Shown here piece after piece: positions 1 through 7,850 of a stretch of DNA of 49,828 bases. The position numbers were made by a program, and so were the translations under genes. The notes below the pieces were generated by a model. The model had not been told where the DNA came from. It searched no databases and worked only from the letters and a program-made list of their open reading frames with translations. The stretch lies in contig NZ_BMMM01000006.1 of NCBI RefSeq assembly GCF_014645835.1, positions 344,869 through 394,696 on the forward strand, in the 5' to 3' direction. Position 1 is the stretch's first letter, and the number at the start of each line of letters is the position of its first letter. Source of the DNA: Streptomyces albiflavescens. Lineage in GTDB: Bacteria; Actinomycetota; Actinomycetes; Streptomycetales; Streptomycetaceae.

Positions 1-186
1 GGGATCACCATCGCCTACTTCCGGGACGAGGCCGCCATCGACGAGTGGAGGAATCATCAGGAGCACAGGGCCGCGAAGGAGTACGGACGTGCCCACTGGT
101 ACGAGCGCTACACCCTCCACATCGCCAAGGTCGAGCACAGCCACGCCTTCGAGCGCAGCCACGGGTTCGAACGTGAACGCGGCTGA
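1..186 (+). CDS. C-terminal part of an antibiotic biosynthesis monooxygenase (ABM)-fold protein
   Basis: The frame is open from the first base and ends at TGA 184-186, so the 5' end lies outside the window. The visible 61 residues include YFRDEAAIDEWRNHQEHRAAK and WYERYTLHIAKVE. This pattern, a strand followed by a helix with W..H..H..A and then a final strand, is typical of the ferredoxin-like ABM dimer family (small heme-degrading or quinone-oxidising enzymes and related proteins). No catalytic assignment is possible from this fragment. The tail is rich in His, Glu and Arg. The next gene starts 10 bases after this stop, or overlaps it if GTG 173 is used, so the two are probably co-transcribed. 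Confidence 0.7.
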   Translation, partial: GITIAYFRDEAAIDEWRNHQEHRAAKEYGRAHWYERYTLHIAKVEHSHAFERSHGFERERG

Positions 187-196
187 CGGAGCGGAC

Positions 197-1105
197 GTGG
201 CCGAGGCGGCGGAGGTTCGGGGGTTCTGGCAGCGACTCGGGCTCCCGGGGCTCGTCGACGTGCACACGCACTTCATGCCCGAGCGCGTGCTGCGCAAGGT
301 GTGGGACTACTTCGACGGGCTCGGGCCGCTGACGGGCGGCGTCGAGTGGCCGATCACCTACCGCGCGGACGAGGACGAGCGGCTCGCCGTGATCAGGGGA
401 TTCGGGGTGCGGGCCTTCACCGCCATGCTCTACCCGCACAAGGCCGGCATGGCCCAGTGGCTCAACTCCTGGGCCGTCGACTTCGCCCGCCGGACCCCCG
501 ACTGCCTGCACACCGCGACCCTCTTCCCCGAGCCGGGTGTCGAGACGTACGTGCGGGAGGCGGTCGACTCGGGGGCCCGTGTCTTCAAGGCGCATGTGCA
601 GGTGGGGGCGTACGACCCCGGTGATCAACTCCTCGATCCGGTGTGGGGGTTGCTCGCCGAGGCCCGGGTCCCCGTCGTGATCCACTGCGGGTCCGGTCCC
701 TCGCCGGGCAAGCACACCGGGCCCGGGCCGATCGCGCACGTACTCGCCCGGCATCCCCGGCTGCGGCTTGTCGTCGCGCACATGGGGATGTCCGAGTACG
801 AGGACTTCCTCGACCTCGCCGAGCGGTACGGGGAGGTGCGGCTCGACACGACGATGGCGTTCACGGACTTCAGCGAGCGGCTCGCGCCGTTCCCCCGAGA
901 GGCACGCCCCCGGCTCGCCGGCCTCGGCGACCGGGTCCTCCTCGGCACCGACTTCCCGAACATCCCGTACCCGTACGTCCACCAGCTGCACGCCCTGGAG
1001 CGGCTCGGGCTGGGGGACGACTGGCTCCGCGCGGTCTGCCACGAGAACGGCGCGCGCCTCTTCAAGATCGCCCCGGAGGTCGCTCCCGACACCGGGCCCG
1101 CGTGA
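197..1105 (+). CDS. Amidohydrolase-family metal-dependent hydrolase (TIM-barrel)
   Basis: About 302 residues. The N-terminal VDVHTHFMPE motif supplies the paired metal-binding histidines of the amidohydrolase_2 family. VVIHCGSGPSPGKHTG, VVAHMGMSEYEDFL and LLGTDFPNIPYPY supply the later His, His and Asp ligands. This fits a decarboxylase or hydrolase acting on small carboxylated or cyclic substrates; the substrate cannot be read from sequence. GTG 197 was preferred because GGAG lies 5 bases upstream. GTG 173 is possible and would overlap the previous gene by 14 bases. The frame stays open further upstream but loses family resemblance there. Probably co-transcribed with the ABM-fold gene. Confidence 0.8.
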   Translation: MAEAAEVRGFWQRLGLPGLVDVHTHFMPERVLRKVWDYFDGLGPLTGGVEWPITYRADEDERLAVIRGFGVRAFTAMLYPHKAGMAQWLNSWAVDFARRTPDCLHTATLFPEPGVETYVREAVDSGARVFKAHVQVGAYDPGDQLLDPVWGLLAEARVPVVIHCGSGPSPGKHTGPGPIAHVLARHPRLRLVVAHMGMSEYEDFLDLAERYGEVRLDTTMAFTDFSERLAPFPREARPRLAGLGDRVLLGTDFPNIPYPYVHQLHALERLGLGDDWLRAVCHENGARLFKIAPEVAPDTGPA

Positions 1106-1120
1106 TCTTCCAAGGAGTTA

Positions 1121-1159
1121 CCTGAGAGGCGCCTGTGTGTTTCTCAGGAAAAACACAGG
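1121..1159 (+). promoter_or_regulatory. Two interleaved inverted repeats with 11-bp phasing upstream of the two-component operon
   Basis: CCTGAGA (1121-1127) pairs with TCTCAGG (1142-1148), and CCTGTGT (1132-1138) pairs with ACACAGG (1153-1159). The two forward half-sites start 11 bp apart, as do the two reverse ones. OmpR/PhoB-type regulators bind 11-bp-phased half-sites, and an OmpR-type regulator starts 45 bp downstream, so autoregulation is the natural inference. The pairings could also form mutually exclusive RNA hairpins in the leader. Confidence 0.5.
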
Positions 1160-1203
1160 TTCCCGAAAGGATGCTCTCAGCGGCGCCCACCAAGGTGTCC
1201 GCT

Positions 1204-1944
1204 ATGACCACGACCTCGCCCCAGGGGCGCACCGAACTGCTGAGGCCGGACGGGAGCCCCGTCCGAGTGCTTGTGGTGGACGACGAGCTGTCGATCACCG
1301 AGCTGCTGTCCATGGCCCTTCGCTATGAAGGCTGGCAGATCCGCAGCGCGGGTGACGGACAGGGCGCGGTGCAGACCGCCCGCGAGTTCCGGCCCGACGC
1401 CGTCGTTCTCGACATGATGCTGCCCGACATGGACGGGCTGGCCGTCCTCGGCCGGCTGCGTCGTGAGCTGCCCGACGTGCCGGTGCTGTTCCTGACGGCG
1501 AAGGACGCCGTCGAGGACCGGATCGCCGGGCTCACCGCCGGTGGCGACGACTACGTCACCAAGCCGTTCAGCCTCGAAGAGGTCGTGGCTCGGCTGCGCG
1601 GGCTGATCCGCCGTTCCGGTGCCGCCGACCGGCGCTCCGACTCCGTGCTGGTCGTCGGGGACCTCACCCTGGACGAGGACAGCCACGAGGTGTCGCGGGC
1701 CGGCGAGAACATCCACCTCACCGCGACCGAGTTCGAGCTGCTGCGCTTCCTGATGCGCAATCCGCGCCGGGTGCTCAGCAAGGCGCAGATACTCGACCGC
1801 GTGTGGTCGTACGACTTCGGTGGCCAGGCCAACGTGGTCGAGCTGTACATCTCGTATCTGCGGCGGAAGATCGACGCCGGGCGTGAGCCGATGATCCACA
1901 CCCGGCGTGGGGCCGGTTATCTGATCAAGCCCGCGGCGTCATGA
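1204..1944 (+). CDS. OmpR-family two-component response regulator
   Basis: 246 residues. The receiver domain spans about residues 20-135: acidic pair VVDDE, phosphoacceptor Asp70 in VVLDMMLPDMDG, and the conserved Lys in YVTKPFS. A winged-helix DNA-binding domain follows at about 150-245, with RRVLSKAQILDRVW, the VYI/YLRRKID recognition helix region and RRGAGYLIKP. ATG 1204 has AAGGTG about 7 bases upstream; an upstream ATG at 1135 would add residues that do not belong to the family. The stop overlaps the kinase start (ATGA), showing translational coupling. It presumably controls its own operon and the two glycosyltransferase genes behind it. Confidence 0.95.
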   Translation: MTTTSPQGRTELLRPDGSPVRVLVVDDELSITELLSMALRYEGWQIRSAGDGQGAVQTAREFRPDAVVLDMMLPDMDGLAVLGRLRRELPDVPVLFLTAKDAVEDRIAGLTAGGDDYVTKPFSLEEVVARLRGLIRRSGAADRRSDSVLVVGDLTLDEDSHEVSRAGENIHLTATEFELLRFLMRNPRRVLSKAQILDRVWSYDFGGQANVVELYISYLRRKIDAGREPMIHTRRGAGYLIKPAAS

Positions 1945-3530
1945 GCAGGCGACGACGGCCGCGTACGCAGAAGAGGCGAGGACGACAGCCGCGCACCCTG
2001 CGGACGCGGCTCGTCGTCGCGTCCGTGGCGCTGATCGCGGTCGTGTGCGCGGTGATCGGCACCGTGACCACGATCGCGTTGCGCTCGCACCTGTACGACC
2101 AGCTGGACAACAACCTGCGCGAGGCGTCGATGCGCGCGGCGGGCGGCCCGGTGGGCGGCGACGCCGGGCCCGTGCACCTCCCGAACGACGGCATCGTCAA
2201 CGATCCCCTCGAATTCGTCACCCAGGGGCCGCAGGGCATGGGCGCCATCGGCGCGATCGTCAAGAACGGCGAGGTCACCAAGGGCATTGTCAGCGTGGGG
2301 AAGAAGGACTCCAGCGGGGTCAAGCAACCCACCGCGGTCCAGCTCAGCGACGGTCAGCTGGCCGTCCTGGCCTCCGTCGCGAAGGACAAGAACGCGCACA
2401 CCGTGGAGATCCCCGGCCGGGGCGAGTACCGCGTGCAGTACCAGGAGGGCAGGAACGGGGCCTTCTACGTGGCGCTCCCGACCAGCGACGTCACCAACAC
2501 CCTCACCACGCTGATCTACGTCGAGATCAGCGTCACCGGCGCCGGTCTCGTCGCCGCGTCCCTCGCGGGCGCCGCCATCGTGACCCTCGCCCTGCGCCCC
2601 CTCCGCAAGGTCGCCGCCACCGCCACCCGCGTCTCCGAACTGCCCCTGCACACAGGCGAGGTCACCCTCTACGAGCGGGTCCCCGAGTCGGAGTCCGATC
2701 CGCACACCGAGGTCGGGCAGGTCGGTGCGGCGCTCAACCGGATGCTCGACCACATACACGGCGCCCTGCACGCGCGGCAGCAGAGTGAGATGCGCGTCAG
2801 GCAGTTCGTCGCGGACGCGAGCCATGAGCTGCGTACACCGCTGGCATCCATTCGCGGATACGCCGAGCTCACCAGACGCGGACGTGAGGAGACCGGGCCC
2901 GACACCCGGCACGCGCTGGGGCGGATCGAGTCCGAGGCCGGGCGGATGACCCTGCTCGTGGAGGATCTGCTGCTGCTCGCGCGGCTCGACGCCGGGCGGC
3001 CGCTCCAGTACGAGCAGACCGACCTCGTACCGCTCGTGATCGACGCGGTGAGCGACGCCCGGGCGGCCGGGCGCGACCACAACTGGCGGCTGGAACTGCC
3101 GGACGAGCCGGCCCTGGTGTCGGCCGACGCCGCCCGCCTGCAACAGGTCATGGTCAATCTGTTCGCCAACGCACGCACGCACACACCGCCGGGTACGACC
3201 GTCACCGCGCGCGTGCACCGGCACGGGCCGTGGCTCTGCGTGGACGTCCAGGACGACGGGCCCGGCATTCCCGCCGATCTGCTCCCTCGTGTCTTCGAGC
3301 GGTTCGCGCGCGGGGATTCGTCGCGCTCCCGTGCCTCCGGTTCGACCGGTCTCGGGCTCGCCATCGTGCAGGCCGTCGCGGCCGCGCACGGAGGTGCCGT
3401 GACCGTCGACAGCGTCCCCGGCAGGACTGTGTTCACGCTGCATTTGCCCGCGCTTGCTCTGGAAACACAGTGGCAATCGCACTCACAGGTACAGCACAGC
3501 GCCACCACATGGGTGCAACAGGGCGCTTGA
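1941..3530 (+). CDS. HAMP-domain sensor histidine kinase
   Basis: 529 residues. A basic N-terminus leads into TM1 (about 20-45). An extracytoplasmic sensor region of about 145 residues follows, then TM2 (about 193-215) and a HAMP linker. The HisKA H-box is FVADASHELRTPLASIRGYAE with His295. The ATPase domain has the N-box (MVNLFANARTHTPPGT), the G1 box DDGPGIP and the G2 box GSTGLGLAIVQA. It is therefore a complete class I kinase. It partners the regulator with which it shares an ATGA overlap. The sensor region is not a recognised domain. Architecture resembles the MprB/TcrY-like kinases of actinobacteria, but the stimulus is unknown. Confidence 0.95.
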   Translation: MSRRRRPRTQKRRGRQPRTLRTRLVVASVALIAVVCAVIGTVTTIALRSHLYDQLDNNLREASMRAAGGPVGGDAGPVHLPNDGIVNDPLEFVTQGPQGMGAIGAIVKNGEVTKGIVSVGKKDSSGVKQPTAVQLSDGQLAVLASVAKDKNAHTVEIPGRGEYRVQYQEGRNGAFYVALPTSDVTNTLTTLIYVEISVTGAGLVAASLAGAAIVTLALRPLRKVAATATRVSELPLHTGEVTLYERVPESESDPHTEVGQVGAALNRMLDHIHGALHARQQSEMRVRQFVADASHELRTPLASIRGYAELTRRGREETGPDTRHALGRIESEAGRMTLLVEDLLLLARLDAGRPLQYEQTDLVPLVIDAVSDARAAGRDHNWRLELPDEPALVSADAARLQQVMVNLFANARTHTPPGTTVTARVHRHGPWLCVDVQDDGPGIPADLLPRVFERFARGDSSRSRASGSTGLGLAIVQAVAAAHGGAVTVDSVPGRTVFTLHLPALALETQWQSHSQVQHSATTWVQQGA

Positions 3531-3544
3531 CGAGAGTCGTTGGC

Positions 3545-5086
3545 ATGCGAACCGACTCTTCTCCCGGCAACCTGCCGGCGCGGGAGCACCTCCCGGCCGG
3601 AGACGCCGGTACGCCTGTCCTGGACGTAGTGATCCCCGTCTACAACGAGGAGAAGGACCTCCAGCCATGTGTGCTCAGACTGCACGAGCACCTCAAGCGC
3701 ACGTTCCCGTACGCGTTCCGCATCACCGTCGCGGACAACGCGTCCACGGACACCACCCCACAGGTGGCCGCGCGGCTGGAGGCGGAGATCCCGGAGGTCA
3801 CGTCCTTCCGGCTCGAGCAGAAGGGCCGCGGCCGGGCGCTGCGGACCGTGTGGTCGGCCTCGGACGCCCCGATCCTCGCCTACATGGACGTGGACCTGTC
3901 CACCGACCTCAACGCGCTGCTGCCGCTGGTGGCGCCGCTGATCTCCGGTCACTCGGATCTCGCGATCGGCTCCCGGCTGTCCCGCTCCTCGCGTGTCGTG
4001 CGCGGCGCCAAGCGGGAGTTCATCAGCCGCACGTACAACCTGATCCTGCGCGGTTCGCTGCAGGCCCGCTTCTCCGACGCGCAGTGCGGCTTCAAGGCGA
4101 TCCGCCGTGATGTCGCCCAGGCGCTGCTGCCCCTGGTCGAGGACACCGGCTGGTTCTTCGACACCGAGATGCTGGTGCTCGCCGAGCGTGCCGGACTGCG
4201 CATCCACGAAGTGCCGGTCGACTGGGTCGACGACCCGAACTCGACGGTGCACATCGTCAAGACCGCGACCGACGACCTCAAGGGGGTGTGGCGGGTGGGA
4301 CGCGCTCTCGCCACCGGCTCGCTGCCGCTCGACCGGCTCGCCCGGCCCTTCGGGGACGACCCGCGCGACCGCGACCTGACCGACGTACCCAAGGGACTCG
4401 CCCGCCAGCTCGTCGGGTTCTGCGTGGTCGGCGGTCTGTCCACGCTCTTCTATCTGCTGCTCTACAGCGGCTTCCGCTCGTTCTCGGGGTCGCAGGTCGC
4501 CAACGCGCTGGCCCTGCTCGTGTCGGCGGTCGCCAACACGGCGGCCAACCGACGGCTCACCTTCGGCGTACGCGGCCGGGGCGGCGCCATCCGGCACCAG
4601 GCGCAGGGCCTGGTCGTCTTCGCCATCGGTCTCGCCCTCACCAGCGGCTCGCTCGCCGCCCTGAACGCGGCGACGGCCGAGCCCGCGCACTCCACCGAGC
4701 TGGCGGTCCTCGTCGCCGCCAACCTCGCGGCGACGGTGCTGCGGTTCCTGCTCTTCCGTGCCTGGGTCTTCCCGGACCAGCAGGGCGAGACGCCTTCGCA
4801 GGTCATGGCCTCGCACCATCCGGCCTCGCCCACCTATGCGACGGCCCCGCACGCCCAAGCCTCGCCCACCTACGCGACGGCCCCGCACGCCCAGGCCTCG
4901 CACGCTCACGCCGCGCATCCGCCGCTGCCCCGGCGTCCGACGGCGCCCCCGTCCTCGTACGACACCTCTTCCTACGACACAGCCCAGTTCCGCGCCGGTG
5001 AAGCCGCGGACCGCACCTGGGGGGACTCGACCATGCGGTTGCAGGCGGTGCGCCCGCACGATCACGATCCGAGGAACGCACGATGA
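3545..5086 (+). CDS. GT2 polyprenyl-phosphate glycosyltransferase fused to a GtrA membrane domain
   Basis: 513 residues. Residues about 25-270 are a DPM1-like GT2 domain (VVIPVYNEEKDL, VADNASTDTT, a DxD motif at Asp115/Asp117 in MDVDLSTD, then QCGFKAIRRD and EVPVDW). Residues about 285-405 form a four-helix GtrA domain (RQLVGFCVVGGLSTLFYLLLY, NRRLTFG, LRFLLFRAWVF). Such fusions make polyprenyl-phosphate-linked sugar and help move it across the membrane. The His/Pro/Ala-rich tail includes a tandem 12-residue repeat. ATG 3545 has GAGAG about 9 bases upstream; ATG 3509 and TTG 3527 are in-frame alternatives. The 3' end overlaps the next gene by ATGA. Confidence 0.9.
   Translation: MRTDSSPGNLPAREHLPAGDAGTPVLDVVIPVYNEEKDLQPCVLRLHEHLKRTFPYAFRITVADNASTDTTPQVAARLEAEIPEVTSFRLEQKGRGRALRTVWSASDAPILAYMDVDLSTDLNALLPLVAPLISGHSDLAIGSRLSRSSRVVRGAKREFISRTYNLILRGSLQARFSDAQCGFKAIRRDVAQALLPLVEDTGWFFDTEMLVLAERAGLRIHEVPVDWVDDPNSTVHIVKTATDDLKGVWRVGRALATGSLPLDRLARPFGDDPRDRDLTDVPKGLARQLVGFCVVGGLSTLFYLLLYSGFRSFSGSQVANALALLVSAVANTAANRRLTFGVRGRGGAIRHQAQGLVVFAIGLALTSGSLAALNAATAEPAHSTELAVLVAANLAATVLRFLLFRAWVFPDQQGETPSQVMASHHPASPTYATAPHAQASPTYATAPHAQASHAHAAHPPLPRRPTAPPSSYDTSSYDTAQFRAGEAADRTWGDSTMRLQAVRPHDHDPRNAR
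4823..4894 (+). repeat. Tandem 36-bp coding repeat (two copies) in the glycosyltransferase tail
   Basis: Copies at 4823-4858 and 4859-4894 differ at two positions and a third partial copy begins at 4895. Each encodes a 12-residue ASPTYATAPHAQ unit in the cytoplasmic tail after GtrA. It is likely variable in copy number between strains. Confidence 0.85.
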
Positions 5087-7329
5087 CGACTCAGTCCGAT
5101 ACGAGCCATCAGTGGGGCGGGAGTCCCTCCTGGGGGCCGCCGACATCGGCGCCTGCGCCGGAGCCGGTCCTGCCCGCCGCGGCCCCGCGGTCCGGTGAGC
5201 CCAAGCAGCCCTTCGCGCGCCGGGTCTGGCGCGGCCGGCCCGAGGACCCACGCTGGGCGCGCCCCGCGTTCCTCGGTCTGCTGCTCGCCACCGCGGTGCT
5301 GTACCTGTACAACCTGAGCGCCTCCGGGTACGCCAACTCGTTCTACTCGGCGGCCGTGCAGGCCGGCAGTCAGAGCTGGAAGGCGATGTTCTTCGGCTCG
5401 CTCGACTCCGCCAACGCCATCACCGTCGACAAGCCCCCGGCCTCGCTGTGGCCGATGGCCCTGTCGGTGCGGATCTTCGGCCTCAACTCGTGGGCGATCC
5501 TCGTCCCCGAGGTGCTCATGGGCGTGGCCACGGTCGGCGTCCTGTACGCGGCCGTCCGGCGCCGCTTCAGCCCAGCGGCAGGTCTGATCGCGGGCGCCGT
5601 ACTCGCGCTCACTCCCGTCGCCGCGCTGATGTTCCGGTTCAACAACCCGGACGCGATGCTCGCGCTGCTGATGACCGTCACGATCTACTGCGTGATCCGC
5701 GGTCTTGCGGACGGCCGGACGAAGTGGCTGGTCTGGGCGGGTGTCGCGGTCGGCTTCGCCTTCCTCGCAAAGACCCTGCAGGCCTTCCTGATCCTGCCGC
5801 CGCTCGCGGTCCTGTACGCGGTCTGCGCGCCGGTGAAGCTCAAGAAGCGGTTCGGCCAGCTGGCCCTGTCGGCGGTCGCGATGGTCGTCGCCGGCGGCTG
5901 GTGGGTCGCGATCGTGGAGCTGTGGCCCGCGTCCTCCCGCCCGTACATCGGCGGCTCGCAGAACAACTCCTTCCTGGAGCTGACCTTCGGCTACAACGGC
6001 CTCGGCCGCATCAACGGCGACGAGACCGGCAGCGTCGGCGGCGGTGGCGGCGGTGGCGGCACCGGCCAGTGGGGCGAGACCGGCTGGGACCGGATGTTCA
6101 ACTCCGAGATCGGCAGCCAGATCTCGTGGCTGCTGCCCGGCGCGCTGATCCTGCTGGTCGCGGGCATCGTCATGACCCTCCCCCACTCTCGGCTTCGCTC
6201 GAGCGGGGGGACCCCCATGGCCAAGCGGACCGACCTGGCCCGTGGTTCGTTCCTCGCCTGGGGCGGCGCCCTGCTGATGACCGCGGTCGTCTTCAGCTAT
6301 ATGGCGGGCATCTTCCACCAGTACTACACGATCGCCCTGGCCCCCTACATCGCGGCCGTGGTCGGCATGGGCGCGACGGTCCTGTGGGAGGAGCGGTCCA
6401 GGACCTGGGCGTCGCTCACTCTCGCCGCCTCGGTCACCGCGACCGCGGCATGGGGTTACGTCCTTCTCCACCGCACCCCCGACTACCTGCCCTGGCTGAA
6501 GTGGCTGGTCCTCGTCGGCGGTCTGGTCGGCGCGCTCGGCCTGATCTTCGTGGCCAGGCTGGGCCGTCAACTGGCCCTCGCCGCAGTGGGGTTGAGCCTC
6601 GTGGCTGCGGTCGCCGGACCGACCGCCTACACACTCTCCACCGTGAACACCGGGCACACCGGTTCCATCGTGACGGCCGGTCCCGCGGGCGCCGGCATGA
6701 TGGGCGGCCGGGGTGGCGGGCCCGGCGGCGGTGGCATGCGGGGTGGCATGGGCGGCGGAATGCCCGGCCAGAACCAGCAGAACGGCACCACCGGGCAGAA
6801 CCAGCAGGGTGGCGGCATGGGTCAGCCCCCGACCGGCGGCACCGGCGGTTTCCCGGGCCGGAATCAGCAGGGCGGAGGCAACACCCAGGGCCAGAACCAG
6901 CAGGGTGGCGGCCCCGGCGGTCAGATGGGCGAGGGCGGCATGGGCGGTGGCGGCGTCGGCGGTCTGCTGAACGGCGCGACCGTCGGCTCCGAGGCCAAGG
7001 CGCTGCTGGCGAAGAACGCGGACAAGTACACCTGGGCGGCCGCGGCCATCGGTTCCCAGAACTCCGCGAGCTACCAGCTCGCCACCGGCAAGCCGGTGAT
7101 GGCGATCGGCGGCTTCAACGGCACCGACCCGTCCCCGACTCTGGCCCAGTTCAAGAAGTACGTGGAGGACGGCAAGATCCACTACTTCATCTCGGGCGGC
7201 GGCATGGGCGGTGGTGGCAACTCCGGCACCTCCTCACAGATCAGCTCGTGGGTCACGGCCAACTTCAAGAAGGTGACGGTCGGTTCGGCCACCTTCTACG
7301 ACCTGACGCAGCCGACGAGCAGCAGCTGA
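5083..7329 (+). CDS. GT39/ArnT-like polytopic membrane glycosyltransferase with Gly/Asn/Gln-rich insert
   Basis: 748 residues. After a Pro-rich cytoplasmic N-terminus comes a multi-TM GT-C core (about 60-530). It includes the extracytoplasmic loop FFGSLDSANAITVDKPPAS, whose acidic and DKPP motif is typical of polyprenol-phosphate-sugar-dependent transferases. A low-complexity stretch of Gly, Met, Asn and Gln (about 535-630) follows, then a C-terminal soluble domain (about 635-748) with its own Gly-rich loop. The gene overlaps the GT2-GtrA gene (ATGA), so donor synthesis, flipping and transfer are encoded together under one two-component system. A dispersed mini-repeat lies in frame at residues 366-379. 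Acceptor unknown; a wall polymer, lipid or protein is possible. Confidence 0.9.
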   Translation: MTTQSDTSHQWGGSPSWGPPTSAPAPEPVLPAAAPRSGEPKQPFARRVWRGRPEDPRWARPAFLGLLLATAVLYLYNLSASGYANSFYSAAVQAGSQSWKAMFFGSLDSANAITVDKPPASLWPMALSVRIFGLNSWAILVPEVLMGVATVGVLYAAVRRRFSPAAGLIAGAVLALTPVAALMFRFNNPDAMLALLMTVTIYCVIRGLADGRTKWLVWAGVAVGFAFLAKTLQAFLILPPLAVLYAVCAPVKLKKRFGQLALSAVAMVVAGGWWVAIVELWPASSRPYIGGSQNNSFLELTFGYNGLGRINGDETGSVGGGGGGGGTGQWGETGWDRMFNSEIGSQISWLLPGALILLVAGIVMTLPHSRLRSSGGTPMAKRTDLARGSFLAWGGALLMTAVVFSYMAGIFHQYYTIALAPYIAAVVGMGATVLWEERSRTWASLTLAASVTATAAWGYVLLHRTPDYLPWLKWLVLVGGLVGALGLIFVARLGRQLALAAVGLSLVAAVAGPTAYTLSTVNTGHTGSIVTAGPAGAGMMGGRGGGPGGGGMRGGMGGGMPGQNQQNGTTGQNQQGGGMGQPPTGGTGGFPGRNQQGGGNTQGQNQQGGGPGGQMGEGGMGGGGVGGLLNGATVGSEAKALLAKNADKYTWAAAAIGSQNSASYQLATGKPVMAIGGFNGTDPSPTLAQFKKYVEDGKIHYFISGGGMGGGGNSGTSSQISSWVTANFKKVTVGSATFYDLTQPTSSS
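6178..6218 (+). repeat. Streptomyces-type dispersed palindromic mini-repeat inside a coding region
   Basis: The segment has CCCCCACTCTCGGC, TTCGCTCGAGCG and GGGGGGACCCCC blocks, a motif I recall as widely scattered in Streptomyces genomes. Here it is in frame and encodes LPHSRLRSSGGTPM in a cytoplasmic loop between TM segments of the GT39 protein, just after LLVAGIVMT. Confidence 0.65.
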
Positions 7330-7343
7330 GGGTTTCTTTCGGG

Positions 7344-7383
7344 GGCGGTGGCCCGGGGCCTACGAACGCTCCGGGCCACCGCC
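7344..7383 (+). terminator. Strong hairpin terminator after the glycosyltransferase operon
   Basis: Perfect 13-bp stem GGCGGTGGCCCGG (7344-7356) with CCGGGCCACCGCC (7371-7383) and a 14-nt loop, 15 bases after the GT39 stop. There is no U-run, as is usual in Streptomyces. Confidence 0.75.
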
Positions 7384-7423
7384 CTGCCGGTGGCGGCGCC
7401 GGCGCTGGGCGCGGTCGTGAGCC

Positions 7424-7771
7424 ATGGCGCACGCCGTCATGAGCGCGATCCCGCGGGAGAAGGCGGGAGTCGGCGCGGGCATCAACGGTGCGCTCGCCGA
7501 ATGCGGCAACGGGCTGGGCGCGGCAGTCCTCGGCGCGGTCCTCAACTCCCGGTTCACGGCACTGATTCCGGTGGCGGCGAGCTCGCTTCCGGCGGCGCTC
7601 GCCTCGGCCGGCTCGGACGAGGAGCGGGGACGGATCACCGACGCGTTCTCGTCGGGCCTGGAGACCAGCCAGTCGGTGGGTGCGGTGGCCGTGCTTCTCG
7701 GTGGACTGCTCGCGGCGGCGTTGCTACGGCGGGCGGAGAGGGCAGACTCCGCGATGGCGGTTTCCGCGTAG
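7424..7771 (+). pseudogene. C-terminal remnant of an MFS (DHA2-type) efflux transporter
   Basis: The 115 residues match only the last two TM segments of drug:H+ antiporter-2 transporters. Evidence is IMSAIPREKAGVGAGIN-like sequence (here VMSAIPREKAGVGAGING), then LGAAVLGAVLNSRF, and a final helix VGAVAVLLGGLLAAALLRR. There are no preceding 12 helices: an in-frame TGA lies at 7418-7420 and the operon terminator only 40 bases upstream. It is a 5'-deleted gene, probably not expressed as a functional pump. The intact gene would logically have been the target of the TetR regulator that follows 80 bases later. Confidence 0.8.
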
Positions 7772-7850
7772 CGCCCGCTTAGCATCATCAGAGAGGCGGA
7801 CCGGAGAATTCCGGCCCGTCCCGCAGTCCGAGTTCCGAGGAAGGTGCGCC

